Positions 34,801-43,542 of a stretch of 64,000 nucleotides of DNA are shown piece by piece (the first letter of the stretch is position 1; every line of letters begins with the position of its first letter). Made by a program: the position numbers and the translations under genes. This stretch comes from Acidimicrobiia bacterium (GTDB lineage: Bacteria; Actinomycetota; Acidimicrobiia; Spongiisociales; UBA5794), in contig JALSQW010000029.1 in assembly GCA_026985095.1 (NCBI GenBank), forward strand, positions 62,001 to 126,000, given 5' to 3'. The notes beneath the pieces were generated by a model, which had not been told where the DNA came from, did no database searches, and saw only the letters and a program-made list of their open reading frames with translations.

Positions 34801-35157
34801 GTGACGCCGATCAGCGACACCACGATGCAGGCCATCGAGTACGCGCTCGGCGCGCTCGCCCGGCGCGCCGAGGTCACCGCACAGAACGTGGCCAACGCGC
34901 AGGTCCCCAACTTCCGAGCCTCACGGCTCTCGTTCGAACAGCAGCTGAAACGAGCCATCGGATCGGGCGACGTCACCGACGTTCGTCCTCCCAGCGTGGT
35001 CGCCACCAACGACCCTGCCGGTCCGAACGGCAACAACGTGATCATCGAAGAGGAGGTCGTCGAGATGATGAAGACCAATCTCCTCCAGAGCGCCATGGTG
35101 GAGGCGTTCAACTTCAAGGCCGGCCTCATCCGTTCCGCCATCCAAGGAAGCAGGTAG
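34801..35157 (+). CDS. flgB: Flagellar proximal rod protein FlgB
   Basis: 118 residues. ARRAEVTAQNVANAQVPNFRASRLSFEQQL matches FlgB, and the C-terminal EMMKTNLLQSAMVEAFNFKAGLIR is the D0 helix. GTG start behind GAGGAG. Shorter than average but with both rod-type terminal helices. Three bases separate it from flgC. Confidence 0.92.
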   Translation: MTPISDTTMQAIEYALGALARRAEVTAQNVANAQVPNFRASRLSFEQQLKRAIGSGDVTDVRPPSVVATNDPAGPNGNNVIIEEEVVEMMKTNLLQSAMVEAFNFKAGLIRSAIQGSR

Positions 35158-35160
35158 GCG

Positions 35161-35562
35161 ATGTTCACCTCCCTCGACATCGCTGCCACCGGCGTCTCGC
35201 TCGCCCAGACGTGGCTCGACACGATCGCCCACAACATGGCCAACGCCAACACCGTGCGCCCACCCGACGAGGAGCCCTTCCGCGCCGATCTGGTGTACGC
35301 CCAGGAGATCACCGACGGCCCGGGCGCATCCGGTTCGGGGGTCGCCGTCCGGGACTTCGTCGATGCCGCCGGCGAGCCGATCAAGGTGTACCAGCCGGAG
35401 CATCCCCTCGCGGACGCCGACGGCATGGTGACCCTCCCGGTCGTCGACATGGCGGGGCAGATGTCCGATCTCATCATCGCCCAGCGGACCTACCAGATGA
35501 ACATCCAGGTCATCCAGTCCTCGCGAGAGGCCTACGAGACCGCGTTGAGGATCGGACGATGA
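35161..35562 (+). CDS. flgC: Flagellar proximal rod protein FlgC
   Basis: 133 residues. SLDIAATGVSLAQTWLDTIAHNMANANT at the N-terminus, VYQPEHPLADADGMVTLP in the middle and MSDLIIAQRTYQMNIQVIQSSREAYETAL at the C-terminus identify FlgC. It overlaps fliE by four bases. Confidence 0.95.
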   Translation: MFTSLDIAATGVSLAQTWLDTIAHNMANANTVRPPDEEPFRADLVYAQEITDGPGASGSGVAVRDFVDAAGEPIKVYQPEHPLADADGMVTLPVVDMAGQMSDLIIAQRTYQMNIQVIQSSREAYETALRIGR

Positions 35563-35852
35563 ACGTGTCAGCCGTCGGAGGGATCGGCGCCACCTCGGGC
35601 ATCCCCGCCGCCAAGGTCGCGCCGAAGGCCGACTCCGGTTTCGGCGACATCGTCGGGAAGGCCATCGAGACCGCATCGAAGGCCGAGCAGAAGGCCGATC
35701 GGATCGCCACCGACATCGCGACCGGAGGGTCGTCGTCGGTGCACGAGCTGATGGTCGCCACCACCGAGGCGACGTTGAGTCTCGAGCTGATGGTGCAGGT
35801 GAGGAACAAGGCCGTAGAGGCGTATCAAGAGATCATGAGGATCCAGGTCTGA
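35559..35852 (+). CDS. fliE: Flagellar hook-basal body protein FliE
   Basis: 97 residues, the usual size. ATTEATLSLELMVQVRNKAVEAYQEIMRIQV is the C-terminal FliE signature. It links the MS ring to the rod. The ATG overlaps the flgC stop; fliF follows immediately. Confidence 0.93.
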   Translation: MNVSAVGGIGATSGIPAAKVAPKADSGFGDIVGKAIETASKAEQKADRIATDIATGGSSSVHELMVATTEATLSLELMVQVRNKAVEAYQEIMRIQV

Positions 35853-35853
35853 C

Positions 35854-37380
35854 ATGGAACGACGAGGTATCGCAAGTGTGTTCGGGTCCCTTCCGCTTCC
35901 TCAGCAGGTGATGGTCGGAGTGGCCATCGCGTTGCTCGCGATGGGGTCGTTCTTCTTCTTCCGTTGGATCAGCGAACCGTCGTACACGGTGCTCTACTCC
36001 GACCTCGACGATCAGGCGCTCTCATCGGTGGTCACGGAGCTGGACCGGGCCGACGTGCCCTACAAGATCGAAGGTGGCGGATCCAGGGTGCTGGTGCCGC
36101 GAGCCCAGGTGTACGAGGTGCGGGCCGACCTCGCCGCAGCCGGCGTCCGTTCTCGCGTCGTGCCCCAAGGCTTCGAACGCCTCGACGACCAGGGACTCAA
36201 CGTCAGTGAGTTCATGCAGGACGTGAACTACCAGCGGGCCCTCGAAGGGGAGCTGGCACGAACCCTCGCCGCCATGGACGACATCGCCACCGCAACGGTC
36301 CGTCTCGTCCTTCCCAAGGACGCGTTGTTCTCGTCGGACCAGGAGGAGACGACCGTCTCCGTCCTGGTGGATCCGGTTCGGCCTCTCGACGAGGGGCAGA
36401 TCGAGACGATCACGTTCCTCGTCGCGGCCTCCGTCGAAGGGCTGACGGCAGAGAACGTCACCGTGGCCGACGTGTCGGGCCAGGTCCTGCACGCAGCCGG
36501 GCAGCTCGGCGGGACCTCCGCCTTGACGAGCCGCAACCTCCGGCTGACCCGCGAGTACGAGACGACCCTGGCCCAGGACGTGCAGTCGCTGCTGTCGTCG
36601 GTCCTCGGCCCCGATCGATCCTCGGTGGTCGTGCGGGCAACCTTGGACTTCGACGAGGTCTCCTCGGAGCAGGAGACCTACGATCCCGACAGTGCCACCT
36701 CCCTCAAGGAGTCGGTCACGACCGAGAGCTTCAACGGGACCGGCACCCCGCCGGGTGGGACCGTCGGCGTGGACGGGGCCCCCGAGCCCCCTGCCGATTC
36801 GGACGCCTACACGTACGACCGGAACGAGACGCTCCGCGAGTACGGCATCAACCGCACCGTGTCACGGCGGGTCTCGGCGCCGGGAGTCGTCAAGACGCTG
36901 TCGGCGGCGGTGCTCGTCGACGACGGCTCGCTGACCGGCGCCGATGCGCCCGACGCCGCCGAGGTCGAGAAGATCGTGTCGGCTGCCCTCGGCGTGGACG
37001 CGACCCGGGGCGACGAGGTGGCGGTCAGCCTGGTGGCGTTCCCCGCGCCGCAGGATCCAACCGAGCCGCCGGCCGATGCGGCTGCTGCCTCCAGCCCGTT
37101 GGATCTGATCCCCCAGGCGATCGGCGCGCTGGTGATGCTGTTGGTCGTCGGCAGTCTGCTGTTCATGGCCAGAGGCGCCAACAAGAAGGTGGTGACGCCG
37201 GTCGAGGTCGGGACCGTGAACGCGGGCCTCCCCGGCGGATCGACGAACGTCGAGGCAGCAGGGAGGGGAGACGCCGGCGCCGTCGAGCCCGGGGTCCGCC
37301 CCGATGTGATCGACCTCGTCCAGCGGCAACCCGAGGAGATCGCGGTGCTCCTCCGCGGATGGTTGGCTGATCGGCGATGA
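35854..37380 (+). CDS. fliF: Flagellar MS-ring protein FliF
   Basis: 508 residues. N-terminal membrane helix (about 20-40), EPSYTVLYSDLDDQALSSVV and the ring-building domain with VRADLAAAGVRSRVVPQGFE, then a second helix at about 415-435. The C-terminal end carries a FliG-binding stretch (VIDLVQRQPEEIAVLLRGWLAD). Complete, overlapping fliG by four bases. Confidence 0.95.
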   Translation: MERRGIASVFGSLPLPQQVMVGVAIALLAMGSFFFFRWISEPSYTVLYSDLDDQALSSVVTELDRADVPYKIEGGGSRVLVPRAQVYEVRADLAAAGVRSRVVPQGFERLDDQGLNVSEFMQDVNYQRALEGELARTLAAMDDIATATVRLVLPKDALFSSDQEETTVSVLVDPVRPLDEGQIETITFLVAASVEGLTAENVTVADVSGQVLHAAGQLGGTSALTSRNLRLTREYETTLAQDVQSLLSSVLGPDRSSVVVRATLDFDEVSSEQETYDPDSATSLKESVTTESFNGTGTPPGGTVGVDGAPEPPADSDAYTYDRNETLREYGINRTVSRRVSAPGVVKTLSAAVLVDDGSLTGADAPDAAEVEKIVSAALGVDATRGDEVAVSLVAFPAPQDPTEPPADAAAASSPLDLIPQAIGALVMLLVVGSLLFMARGANKKVVTPVEVGTVNAGLPGGSTNVEAAGRGDAGAVEPGVRPDVIDLVQRQPEEIAVLLRGWLADRR

Positions 37381-38378
37381 CGGTGGATCTCCGCCCCGAG
37401 CAGAAGGCGGCCGCCCTCGTCGTCGCCGTCGGATCGGATCTGGCATCGAGTGTCCTGCAGTACCTCACCGAGGACGAGGTCGAAGCCCTCGCGGTCGAGG
37501 TCGCCAAGATCGGTCGACTGCATCCCGAGACGGTGCAGGCGCTCCTGGAGGAGGTCGCCAGGGAGACGGGCAACGACCAGTACCTCGCCTCGGGCGGCAT
37601 CGACTACGCCAGAGAGCTCCTCACCGCGTGGGAGTCCAACCGGGGAGCCGAGATCATCGAGCGTCTCCTGGCCGACCTCAGCGTCAGCCCGTTCAACTTC
37701 GTCAGGAACATCGAAGCCGACGCTCTCGTTCACATCCTCAAGGACGAGCATCCCCAGACGGTGGCGCTCATCCTCGCCTACCAGACGCCCGGCTACGCCG
37801 CCGAGGTGATCCGCGGGCTCGACCCCGACATGCAGGCGGAGGTCGCCTTCCGCATGGGAACGATGGGCAAGACCTCGCCCGAGGTGATCCGCCGCGTCGA
37901 GGAGGCGCTCGAGAGCCGCCTCGGGTCGGTCTCGTCGGCCGAGGTCACCGTTCGCGGCGGGGTCGAGGACCTGGCTGCGGTGCTGAACAACACCGACCGT
38001 ACGACCGAGCGAGCCATCCTCGAACGGCTGTCGGTGGCCGACCCGCAACTCGCCGAGCAGGTGCGAGCCCTCATGTTCGTCTTCGAGGACATCGCGTCGC
38101 TCGACGACCGATCGATCCAACAGGTTCTCAAGCACGTCGACACCAAGGACCTGGCATACGCCATGAAGGGCATCAGCGGAGACGTGCGCGAGGCGATCCT
38201 TCGGAACATGTCGCAACGGGCCAGCGAGTCGCTCATCGAGGAGATCGAGCTCCTCGGCGCCGTGCGCCGGTCGGACGTCGAGGCGGCGCAGAGCCGCGTC
38301 GTCGCCGTGATCCGGCGCCTCGAAGAGTCCGGCGACATCATCATCTCTCGAGGTGGGGAGACCGAGCTCATTGAGTAG
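37377..38378 (+). CDS. fliG: Flagellar motor switch protein FliG
   Basis: 333 residues. LRPEQKAAALVVAVG at the N-terminus, ILKDEHPQTVALILAY in the middle domain, and the C-terminal torque domain with FEDIASLDDRSIQQVLKHVD and EEIELLGAVRRSDVEAAQ. FliG couples to FliF and to the MotA stator. Charged residues of the torque helix are present. Confidence 0.96.
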   Translation: MTVDLRPEQKAAALVVAVGSDLASSVLQYLTEDEVEALAVEVAKIGRLHPETVQALLEEVARETGNDQYLASGGIDYARELLTAWESNRGAEIIERLLADLSVSPFNFVRNIEADALVHILKDEHPQTVALILAYQTPGYAAEVIRGLDPDMQAEVAFRMGTMGKTSPEVIRRVEEALESRLGSVSSAEVTVRGGVEDLAAVLNNTDRTTERAILERLSVADPQLAEQVRALMFVFEDIASLDDRSIQQVLKHVDTKDLAYAMKGISGDVREAILRNMSQRASESLIEEIELLGAVRRSDVEAAQSRVVAVIRRLEESGDIIISRGGETELIE

Positions 38379-38925
38379 CGTGATCCGCGACGCCGTCGTC
38401 GCAGACGTTCCCCGGTTCCTCGGCGCCAACGCGGCGCCGCTGATCGACGACGCCGTCGCCGCGATGATCGATGCCGCCGCCGCCGAGGCCTACCAGCGAG
38501 GTCTCCGGGATGGGCGGCGTCGAGGGATCGAACAGGTCGAGCTGGCCGCCGACGTGTTGCGGTCGGCCCTGGCGACGGCGACCGACGAGTTGCGATCGGT
38601 CCATCGCGACGCTGCCGCGATGGCCCTGGAGGCCGGCATGCAGGTCGCCGAGTTCGTTCTCGGGCGGGTTCCCCACGACGAGGGCCACGGTCTGGCCGGA
38701 CTCGTCGCCGAAGCCGTCGACGAGATGGACGACGAGCAGCTCACCGTGGCGGTCAGCCCCGGCGATCGGGAAGCGGTCGTGGCTCGGCTGGCGGGAGCCG
38801 TCGGGATCGACGTCGTCGCCGACGAACGCCTCGGTCCCGGTGAGGCGCGGATCGTCGGACGATGGGTCGCGGCGGAGTTCAGCCGGGACATCGCCCTGGA
38901 GGCGGCACGAAGGGCGTTGCGATGA
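38371..38925 (+). CDS. fliH: Flagellar export ATPase regulator FliH
   Basis: 184 residues from the TTG at 38371, which overlaps the fliG stop by eight bases and follows GGGGAG at ten bases; a GTG at 38353 would add six residues. YQRGLRDGRRRGIEQ, with spaced glycines, resembles the GxxxG helix of FliH. The C-terminal half has the V-ATPase E-subunit-like fold. FliH holds the FliI ATPase at the export gate. Confidence 0.8.
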   Translation: MSSVIRDAVVADVPRFLGANAAPLIDDAVAAMIDAAAAEAYQRGLRDGRRRGIEQVELAADVLRSALATATDELRSVHRDAAAMALEAGMQVAEFVLGRVPHDEGHGLAGLVAEAVDEMDDEQLTVAVSPGDREAVVARLAGAVGIDVVADERLGPGEARIVGRWVAAEFSRDIALEAARRALR

Positions 38926-40241
38926 CGAAGCTGGCGGAACGTCTCGATCGGCTCTCCGACGTCACGCCCTACATGATCGAGGGGAAGGTCGCAGGCGTCG
39001 TCGGCGCCGAGATCGAGATCCGGGGTCTCCGGCTCCGGGTGGGTGACGCCATCGAAGTGGTCGGGTCGGCCGGACCGCAACCCGGAGAGATCATCGCGCT
39101 CGCCCCTGACGGCGCGCGGGCGCTCTTGTACGGCGACCCGCTCGGGATCGGGTCGGGTGATCGGGTGGTTCGGCTCGCCGAGGGACATGGAGTCCCGCTG
39201 ACCTCGGCACTGATCGGCAGGGTCATCGACGCTATGGGTCGTCCTCTCGACGGAGGCCCACCGTTGGCGTCGACGCGGGGAACGCCGGCAGGGAGGGCAC
39301 CGTCGCCGCTGGCTCGGGCCCGGATCCTCCAGCCGCTGCCGGTGGGCGTACGGGCGATCGACGTGTTCGCCACCACAGGCAAGGGGCAGCGCATCGGCAT
39401 CTTCGGCGGCTCCGGCGTCGGGAAGTCGACCCTGCTCGGCATGATGGCCGGAGGGACGACGGCCGACGTGACCGTCCTCGCCCTCATCGGGGAACGGGGC
39501 CGGGAGGTGCGGGAGTTCATCGAGGACGAGCTGGGATCCGAGGGGATGCAGCGGTCGGTGGTGGTCGTCGCCACCTCCGACCAGCCGGCCCTCGTGAGGA
39601 TCCGCGCCTCGCACCTGGCGACGAGGATCGCCGAATGGTTCGCGGATCAGGGCGCCGACGTGCTGTTGATGATGGATTCGCTCACTCGACTGGCGATGGC
39701 GCGCCGAGAGGTCGGTCTGGCCGCCGGTGAACCTCCGACCGCACGGGGCTACACCCCGTCGGTGTTCGCCGAGATGGCACACCTCCTCGAACGGGCAGGG
39801 CCGCGGGAAGTGGGCACGATCACCGGCTTCTACACGATCCTCGTCGAAGGTGACGACATGAACGACCCGATCGCCGACGCCGCCCGGTCGATCCTCGACG
39901 GGCACATCGTGCTCGACCGCGGCTTGGCTCACGCCGGGCGCTACCCGGCGATCGACCCGCTCGCGTCCCTCAGCCGCCTCGCGCCCAAGCTCGTCGACGC
40001 CAAGCGGACCGCGCTGGTCACCCGGGCGCGGGGTGCGTTGGCAGCCGCCGAGGAGGTGCGTGACCTCGTCGAGGTGGGCGCCTATGTGCCGGGAACCAAC
40101 CCGGGCGCCGATCTCGGTCTCGCCGTCAAACCGCACCTCGTCGAGTTCCTGAAACAGCCGCCATCCGACCGGCCGTCCTTCGAGGATTCGTGGGCACGTC
40201 TGGAAGCCTTGGCGCCGGTCCTGGGGGACGATGGGTCGTGA
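38922..40241 (+). CDS. fliI: Flagellum-specific export ATPase FliI
   Basis: 439 residues. Walker A GGSGVGKSTLLGMM, GERGREVREFIEDELG, Walker B VLLMMDSLTRLAMARREVGLAAGEPP and YTPSVFAEMAHLLERAG are all intact. F1-beta-like ATPase energising flagellar export. ATG overlapping the fliH stop; the frame extends upstream without similarity. Confidence 0.96.
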   Translation: MTKLAERLDRLSDVTPYMIEGKVAGVVGAEIEIRGLRLRVGDAIEVVGSAGPQPGEIIALAPDGARALLYGDPLGIGSGDRVVRLAEGHGVPLTSALIGRVIDAMGRPLDGGPPLASTRGTPAGRAPSPLARARILQPLPVGVRAIDVFATTGKGQRIGIFGGSGVGKSTLLGMMAGGTTADVTVLALIGERGREVREFIEDELGSEGMQRSVVVVATSDQPALVRIRASHLATRIAEWFADQGADVLLMMDSLTRLAMARREVGLAAGEPPTARGYTPSVFAEMAHLLERAGPREVGTITGFYTILVEGDDMNDPIADAARSILDGHIVLDRGLAHAGRYPAIDPLASLSRLAPKLVDAKRTALVTRARGALAAAEEVRDLVEVGAYVPGTNPGADLGLAVKPHLVEFLKQPPSDRPSFEDSWARLEALAPVLGDDGS

Positions 40242-40669
40242 GTAGGAGCAGGAACCCGTTCGATGCGCTGTTCCGTGTGCGGGCCATCCGTGAGCGGCAA
40301 GCTCGCGGCGAGATGGGACGGGCCCGTGCCGATCAGCACGAGGCGTACGCCAGACTCCAGGAACTCAAGGCCAGTCTCGAGGGAGCACCGGGCCTTCCCG
40401 GGTCGCTGTCGGCCGTCCAGCTGCGCGCCCTGCAGCTGACCGGCATCACGTCGCACGAGCGGCTCCAGGCCGCGGCCGAAGCCCACGAAGAAGCCAGGGT
40501 CCTGGTCGAGCACCACACGGCCAAGTGGCGCGCCACCTACGAGGAGCTCGAAGCCGCCGACCGGCTCAAGCAGAAGAAGAAGGAAGCCGCGGCCTTCCGA
40601 GCCGTCATCGCCTCGGAACGAGCCCTCGACGATCTGCTGCTCTCGCTCAGGTCCCGGAGGTCCCGATGA
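40238..40669 (+). CDS. fliJ: Flagellar export chaperone FliJ
   Basis: 143 residues, almost entirely coiled coil, with NPFDALFRVRAIRERQARGEMGRA near the N-terminus, as in FliJ. It is the gamma-like stalk of the FliI hexamer. GTG start overlapping the fliI stop. Identification rests on coiled-coil character, size and position. Confidence 0.8.
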   Translation: MSRSRNPFDALFRVRAIRERQARGEMGRARADQHEAYARLQELKASLEGAPGLPGSLSAVQLRALQLTGITSHERLQAAAEAHEEARVLVEHHTAKWRATYEELEAADRLKQKKKEAAAFRAVIASERALDDLLLSLRSRRSR

Positions 40670-41328
40670 CCGGCAACGTCGTCGCCGCCGCCGGCAGGAT
40701 CGCCGCCATCCGACAACGCATGGAGGCGATCGCACCCCCGCCACGGGACTTCGGCAGCGTCCTCGCTGCCGCCACCGGGACCGTCCGGTCGGGACCGGTC
40801 GCGGCGACGAAACCATCGGCGGTCTTCGGGGCTCCGACCGTTGGCATCCTCGGCACGAGGCTCAAGCTCGCGCCGGGGGCTGCCACCGGTTCGTGGGTCG
40901 GCGCGACCACCGACTGGGCCCGGCGGCTCCCTGAGGCCGCACGACCCTGGGTCGGACCGATCCGGGACGCGGCGCGGGAGGCCGGCCTCGATCCCCGGAT
41001 GCTGGCCGCCCTCGTGTGGACCGAGTCGTCGTTCCGTCCCGACGCGGTCTCGTCGGCCGGCGCCGTGGGCCTCACCCAGCTCATGCCGGCGACGGCCGCC
41101 GACCTCGGGGTCGACCCGGTCGATCCGATCCAGAACCTCGAAGGTGGTGCTCGCTACCTGGCCCGGAACCTGGCCGAGTTCGGACGTCTCGACCTCGCCG
41201 CGGCAGCGTACAACGCCGGTCCGGGGGCCGTCCGGGAGAACGGAGGCCACCCCTACATCGACGAACCCGGCGGCTACGTCGACCGGATCGTCTCTCGCTA
41301 TCGACGACTTGGAGGTACCCACCCGTGA
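40666..41328 (+). CDS. Lytic transglycosylase (SLT) of the flagellar operon
   Basis: 220 residues. The C-terminal 120 residues form a goose-type SLT domain: catalytic Glu in LVWTESSFRPDAVSSAGAVG, then LTQLMPATAADLG, YLARNLAEFG and AAAYNAGPGAV. The N-terminal 90 residues are low complexity. There is no obvious signal peptide, so secretion through the flagellar export route is possible. It would open peptidoglycan for the rod, replacing the muramidase domain of FlgJ. Confidence 0.85.
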   Translation: MTGNVVAAAGRIAAIRQRMEAIAPPPRDFGSVLAAATGTVRSGPVAATKPSAVFGAPTVGILGTRLKLAPGAATGSWVGATTDWARRLPEAARPWVGPIRDAAREAGLDPRMLAALVWTESSFRPDAVSSAGAVGLTQLMPATAADLGVDPVDPIQNLEGGARYLARNLAEFGRLDLAAAAYNAGPGAVRENGGHPYIDEPGGYVDRIVSRYRRLGGTHP

Positions 41329-42707
41329 TCGAGTTCCCCCGCCTGCCCGATCCCCTCGGCGCCACGGGCTCCGACGAGGGCGCCCCGGCCGAGGAAGGGT
41401 CGTCGGCGTTCGCCGAGATGCTGCAACGTTCCCTCGGTCGCAACCTGGCTCCCGGTTTCGCCTCCCGTGCTCCCTCCCGTGAGACCGACGGTGAGCCGCC
41501 GATGGGCGGCGACGGGGACGGTGGCAGCGACCCCGGCCGGCCCGGCGGCGCCGGAGCGCTCGGGTCGGGCATCGTGGCGCTGGGCGCCGCGACCGCGGCC
41601 TCCGTGCCTGTGGACGCCGGTGTCCCCGAGCGGCACACGGGTACCGAACCCACCGTCGCCGATGGTTCCGGCTCCGTCGCCCCCGGGCCGGAGATGCCCC
41701 GGGTGTCGCTCGGATCGGCGCCGTCGCTGCCGGTCCCGGCCACCTCCATCCCCGCGGCAGGATCGACCCAGGCCGACGCGACCGTCGTCGAGACCACGCA
41801 GGCCGACCCGGGGACGCCTCCGGCGGCGGAACCGGCGCCGGCGCACACTGACGACCCCGACGAGGTCGTGACCGTCGCCACGATGGTGTCGGGATACGTG
41901 GCGATGGGGGAACTCGCGACGGTGACCCCGATCCGTGCTCCCGGTGACGTCCCGGATGTCGGGTTCGGTGCCGGCGCGGGCGTCGACGGCGCCATCGATG
42001 CCCCCTCCGCTTCGGCCCCGGCCGCGGTGGCGCAGTCCGACCCGCTCGTGCGTCCTGACGCAGCGGACGGCGCCGGCGAGGGTGGAGTCGTCTCGGAGCG
42101 GGCCGTCGGACCTGCAGGTCCCGCCGATGTCCCATCTGCCGAACCGGGCCCGGTGGTGTCGGCGATCCCCTCGACGTCGGCTTCGGCGGGCGATGAAGCG
42201 CTGGCCCGGTTGCGGGCCCGTCTCGGGCGCCACGACGTCCGCCGCGGCGGCGATGCGCCGCCGCCGTCTGTCGCCATCGGCGAGCCGTCCGGCGACGGTC
42301 GAACCCACGCGGCTCGCCCGACCCAGCCGACCGCCCCGCGGCCGGTCCCCGCCTCCGGCCCGGCCTCGGCGCTGGCGGCTCGCATCGTCGAGATCGCCGA
42401 TCTCGTCGAAGCCCGCAAGCTCCCCCAGCGCGTGATCATCGACATGCCCGAGCTCGACGACGTTCGCCTGGCGGTGACCGTGCGTGGGACCACGGTGACG
42501 ATCACCGCCCCCGGCCGGACGGAACTCCCCGGTGCGGTACGCGCATGGATCCCCGCCCTCGACGCCGCACTCGCCGAACGGGGACTCGACCTCGGCGGCG
42601 GTGAGCGGCGCCGGGACACCGGACCCGGCGAGCATCGCCCCGGCCGCTCCGTCGGCGGCGCCCGGGCGCGGTCCGGTGGGAAGACCGATGACGATCTCCG
42701 GCTCTGA
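41325..42707 (+). CDS. fliK: Flagellar hook-length control protein FliK
   Basis: 460 residues. Long Pro/Ala/Gly/Thr-rich disordered ruler (about 30-340) and a compact C-terminal domain (about 345-440: LAARIVEIADLVEARKLPQRVIIDMPELDDVRLAV...) that fits the FliK switch domain. GTG overlapping the upstream stop. Length and position between the export genes and flgD support the call. Confidence 0.85.
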   Translation: MIEFPRLPDPLGATGSDEGAPAEEGSSAFAEMLQRSLGRNLAPGFASRAPSRETDGEPPMGGDGDGGSDPGRPGGAGALGSGIVALGAATAASVPVDAGVPERHTGTEPTVADGSGSVAPGPEMPRVSLGSAPSLPVPATSIPAAGSTQADATVVETTQADPGTPPAAEPAPAHTDDPDEVVTVATMVSGYVAMGELATVTPIRAPGDVPDVGFGAGAGVDGAIDAPSASAPAAVAQSDPLVRPDAADGAGEGGVVSERAVGPAGPADVPSAEPGPVVSAIPSTSASAGDEALARLRARLGRHDVRRGGDAPPPSVAIGEPSGDGRTHAARPTQPTAPRPVPASGPASALAARIVEIADLVEARKLPQRVIIDMPELDDVRLAVTVRGTTVTITAPGRTELPGAVRAWIPALDAALAERGLDLGGGERRRDTGPGEHRPGRSVGGARARSGGKTDDDLRL

Positions 42708-42725
42708 CAAGGGAGGAACCTCGCC

Positions 42726-43151
42726 ATGAACATCGACGCCACAGGTGCCGCCGCCGCGGCGGCCTCCACGCCGGCATCGGAGAGCGCGTCCAGTGCGCTC
42801 GGCCAGCTCGGCTCCGACGCCTTCCTCAAGTTGCTGGTGGCGCAGCTCCGGTATCAGAACCCCATGGCTCCCAACGACGGCGCCGCCATGTTGCAGCAGA
42901 CCGCCCAGTTCACGTCCGTCGAGACGCTCCAGGCGATCAGCGAGTCGAACCAGCAGATGATGGGCCTCCAACAGGTGACCTTGGCCATGTCGGTGGTCGG
43001 CAAGGAGGTCACCGCACTCGATCCGTCGGGCAGCCGGGTCGTCGGGATCGTCGGATCCGTGCGGTTCACCGCCGACGGCCCGATCCTCGATGTGGACGGC
43101 TCGCAGATCCCGCTCGACAACGTCCTCGAGGTGACCGCTCCCACCTCCTGA
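42726..43151 (+). CDS. flgD: Flagellar hook scaffolding protein FlgD
   Basis: 141 residues. SDAFLKLLVAQLRYQNPMAP is the FlgD signature, followed by QTAQFTSVETLQ. Compared with longer homologues it has only the N-terminal conserved region and a short tail and lacks the extra beta-domain. It caps the growing hook. AAGGGAGGAA precedes the ATG. Last gene of the flgB operon. Confidence 0.92.
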   Translation: MNIDATGAAAAAASTPASESASSALGQLGSDAFLKLLVAQLRYQNPMAPNDGAAMLQQTAQFTSVETLQAISESNQQMMGLQQVTLAMSVVGKEVTALDPSGSRVVGIVGSVRFTADGPILDVDGSQIPLDNVLEVTAPTS

Positions 43152-43153
43152 TC

Positions 43154-43174
43154 GGTCCCGCGCGAAGGCGGGCC
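43154..43174 (+). terminator. Hairpin after flgD
   Basis: GG(T)CCCGC/GCGGGCC with a 6-base loop, two bases after the flgD stop; no T-tract. A FliA-type promoter begins eight bases later. Confidence 0.45.
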
Positions 43175-43181
43175 GCGGGCC

Positions 43182-43208
43182 TTACGTCGGGCCCGGCGAA
43201 GCCGACAG
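43182..43208 (+). promoter_or_regulatory. FliA-type promoter of flbD-motAB
   Basis: TTAC (43182-43185), exactly 15 bases, GCCGACAG (43201-43208). Start site near 43215, leader about 64 bases. Confidence 0.75.
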
Positions 43209-43236
43209 ATCAGGTGCAAGCGACGAACGATGAGCA

Positions 43237-43275
43237 CATCCAAAGGGAATTGGATGAGCGCGCACAAGGAGGTGC
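43237..43275 (+). promoter_or_regulatory. flbD leader with two candidate CsrA sites
   Basis: Hairpin CATCCAA/TTGGATG (43237-43256) presenting AGGGAA as its loop, then ACAAGGAGGTGC (43264-43275) over the ribosome site. The 12-base box is identical to that of the flagellin and HD-GYP leaders. The two GGA cores are 22 bases apart. Confidence 0.55.
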
Positions 43276-43278
43276 CGA

Positions 43279-43542
43279 GTGATCCCCGTATCACCGCTCC
43301 AGGGTCGATCGATCCTGGTCAACGCGGATCTCATCGAAGCCATCGAACGGGTCCCCGACACCGTCGTCGTCCTCGCCAACGGCCGGCGGATGTTCGTCAC
43401 CGATGCCCCTGAGGAGATCATCGACCGGATCCGCCACGTGCGGGCCTCCATCTTGGCCTACGCCGACGACATCCTCGATCACGGTACCGCCGAAGTCGTT
43501 GCCCTGCATGGCATCGACGGGGTCTCGGGGGATCCCCGATGA
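43279..43542 (+). CDS. flbD: FlbD/SwrD-family flagellar protein, copy 1
   Basis: 87 residues. VNADLIEAIERVPDTVVVLANGRRMFVTD is the FlbD/SwrD pattern. In Bacillus SwrD raises swarming power, and the gene usually precedes motA-like or fliL genes, as here. GTG start three bases after the 12-base leader box. A second family member is at 62261-62506. Overlaps motA by four bases. Confidence 0.85.
   Translation: MIPVSPLQGRSILVNADLIEAIERVPDTVVVLANGRRMFVTDAPEEIIDRIRHVRASILAYADDILDHGTAEVVALHGIDGVSGDPR

Noticed and set aside
43154-43208. Hairpin after flgD as an attenuator of flbD
   Set aside because: It lies upstream of the flbD promoter, so it can only end the flgB operon transcript.
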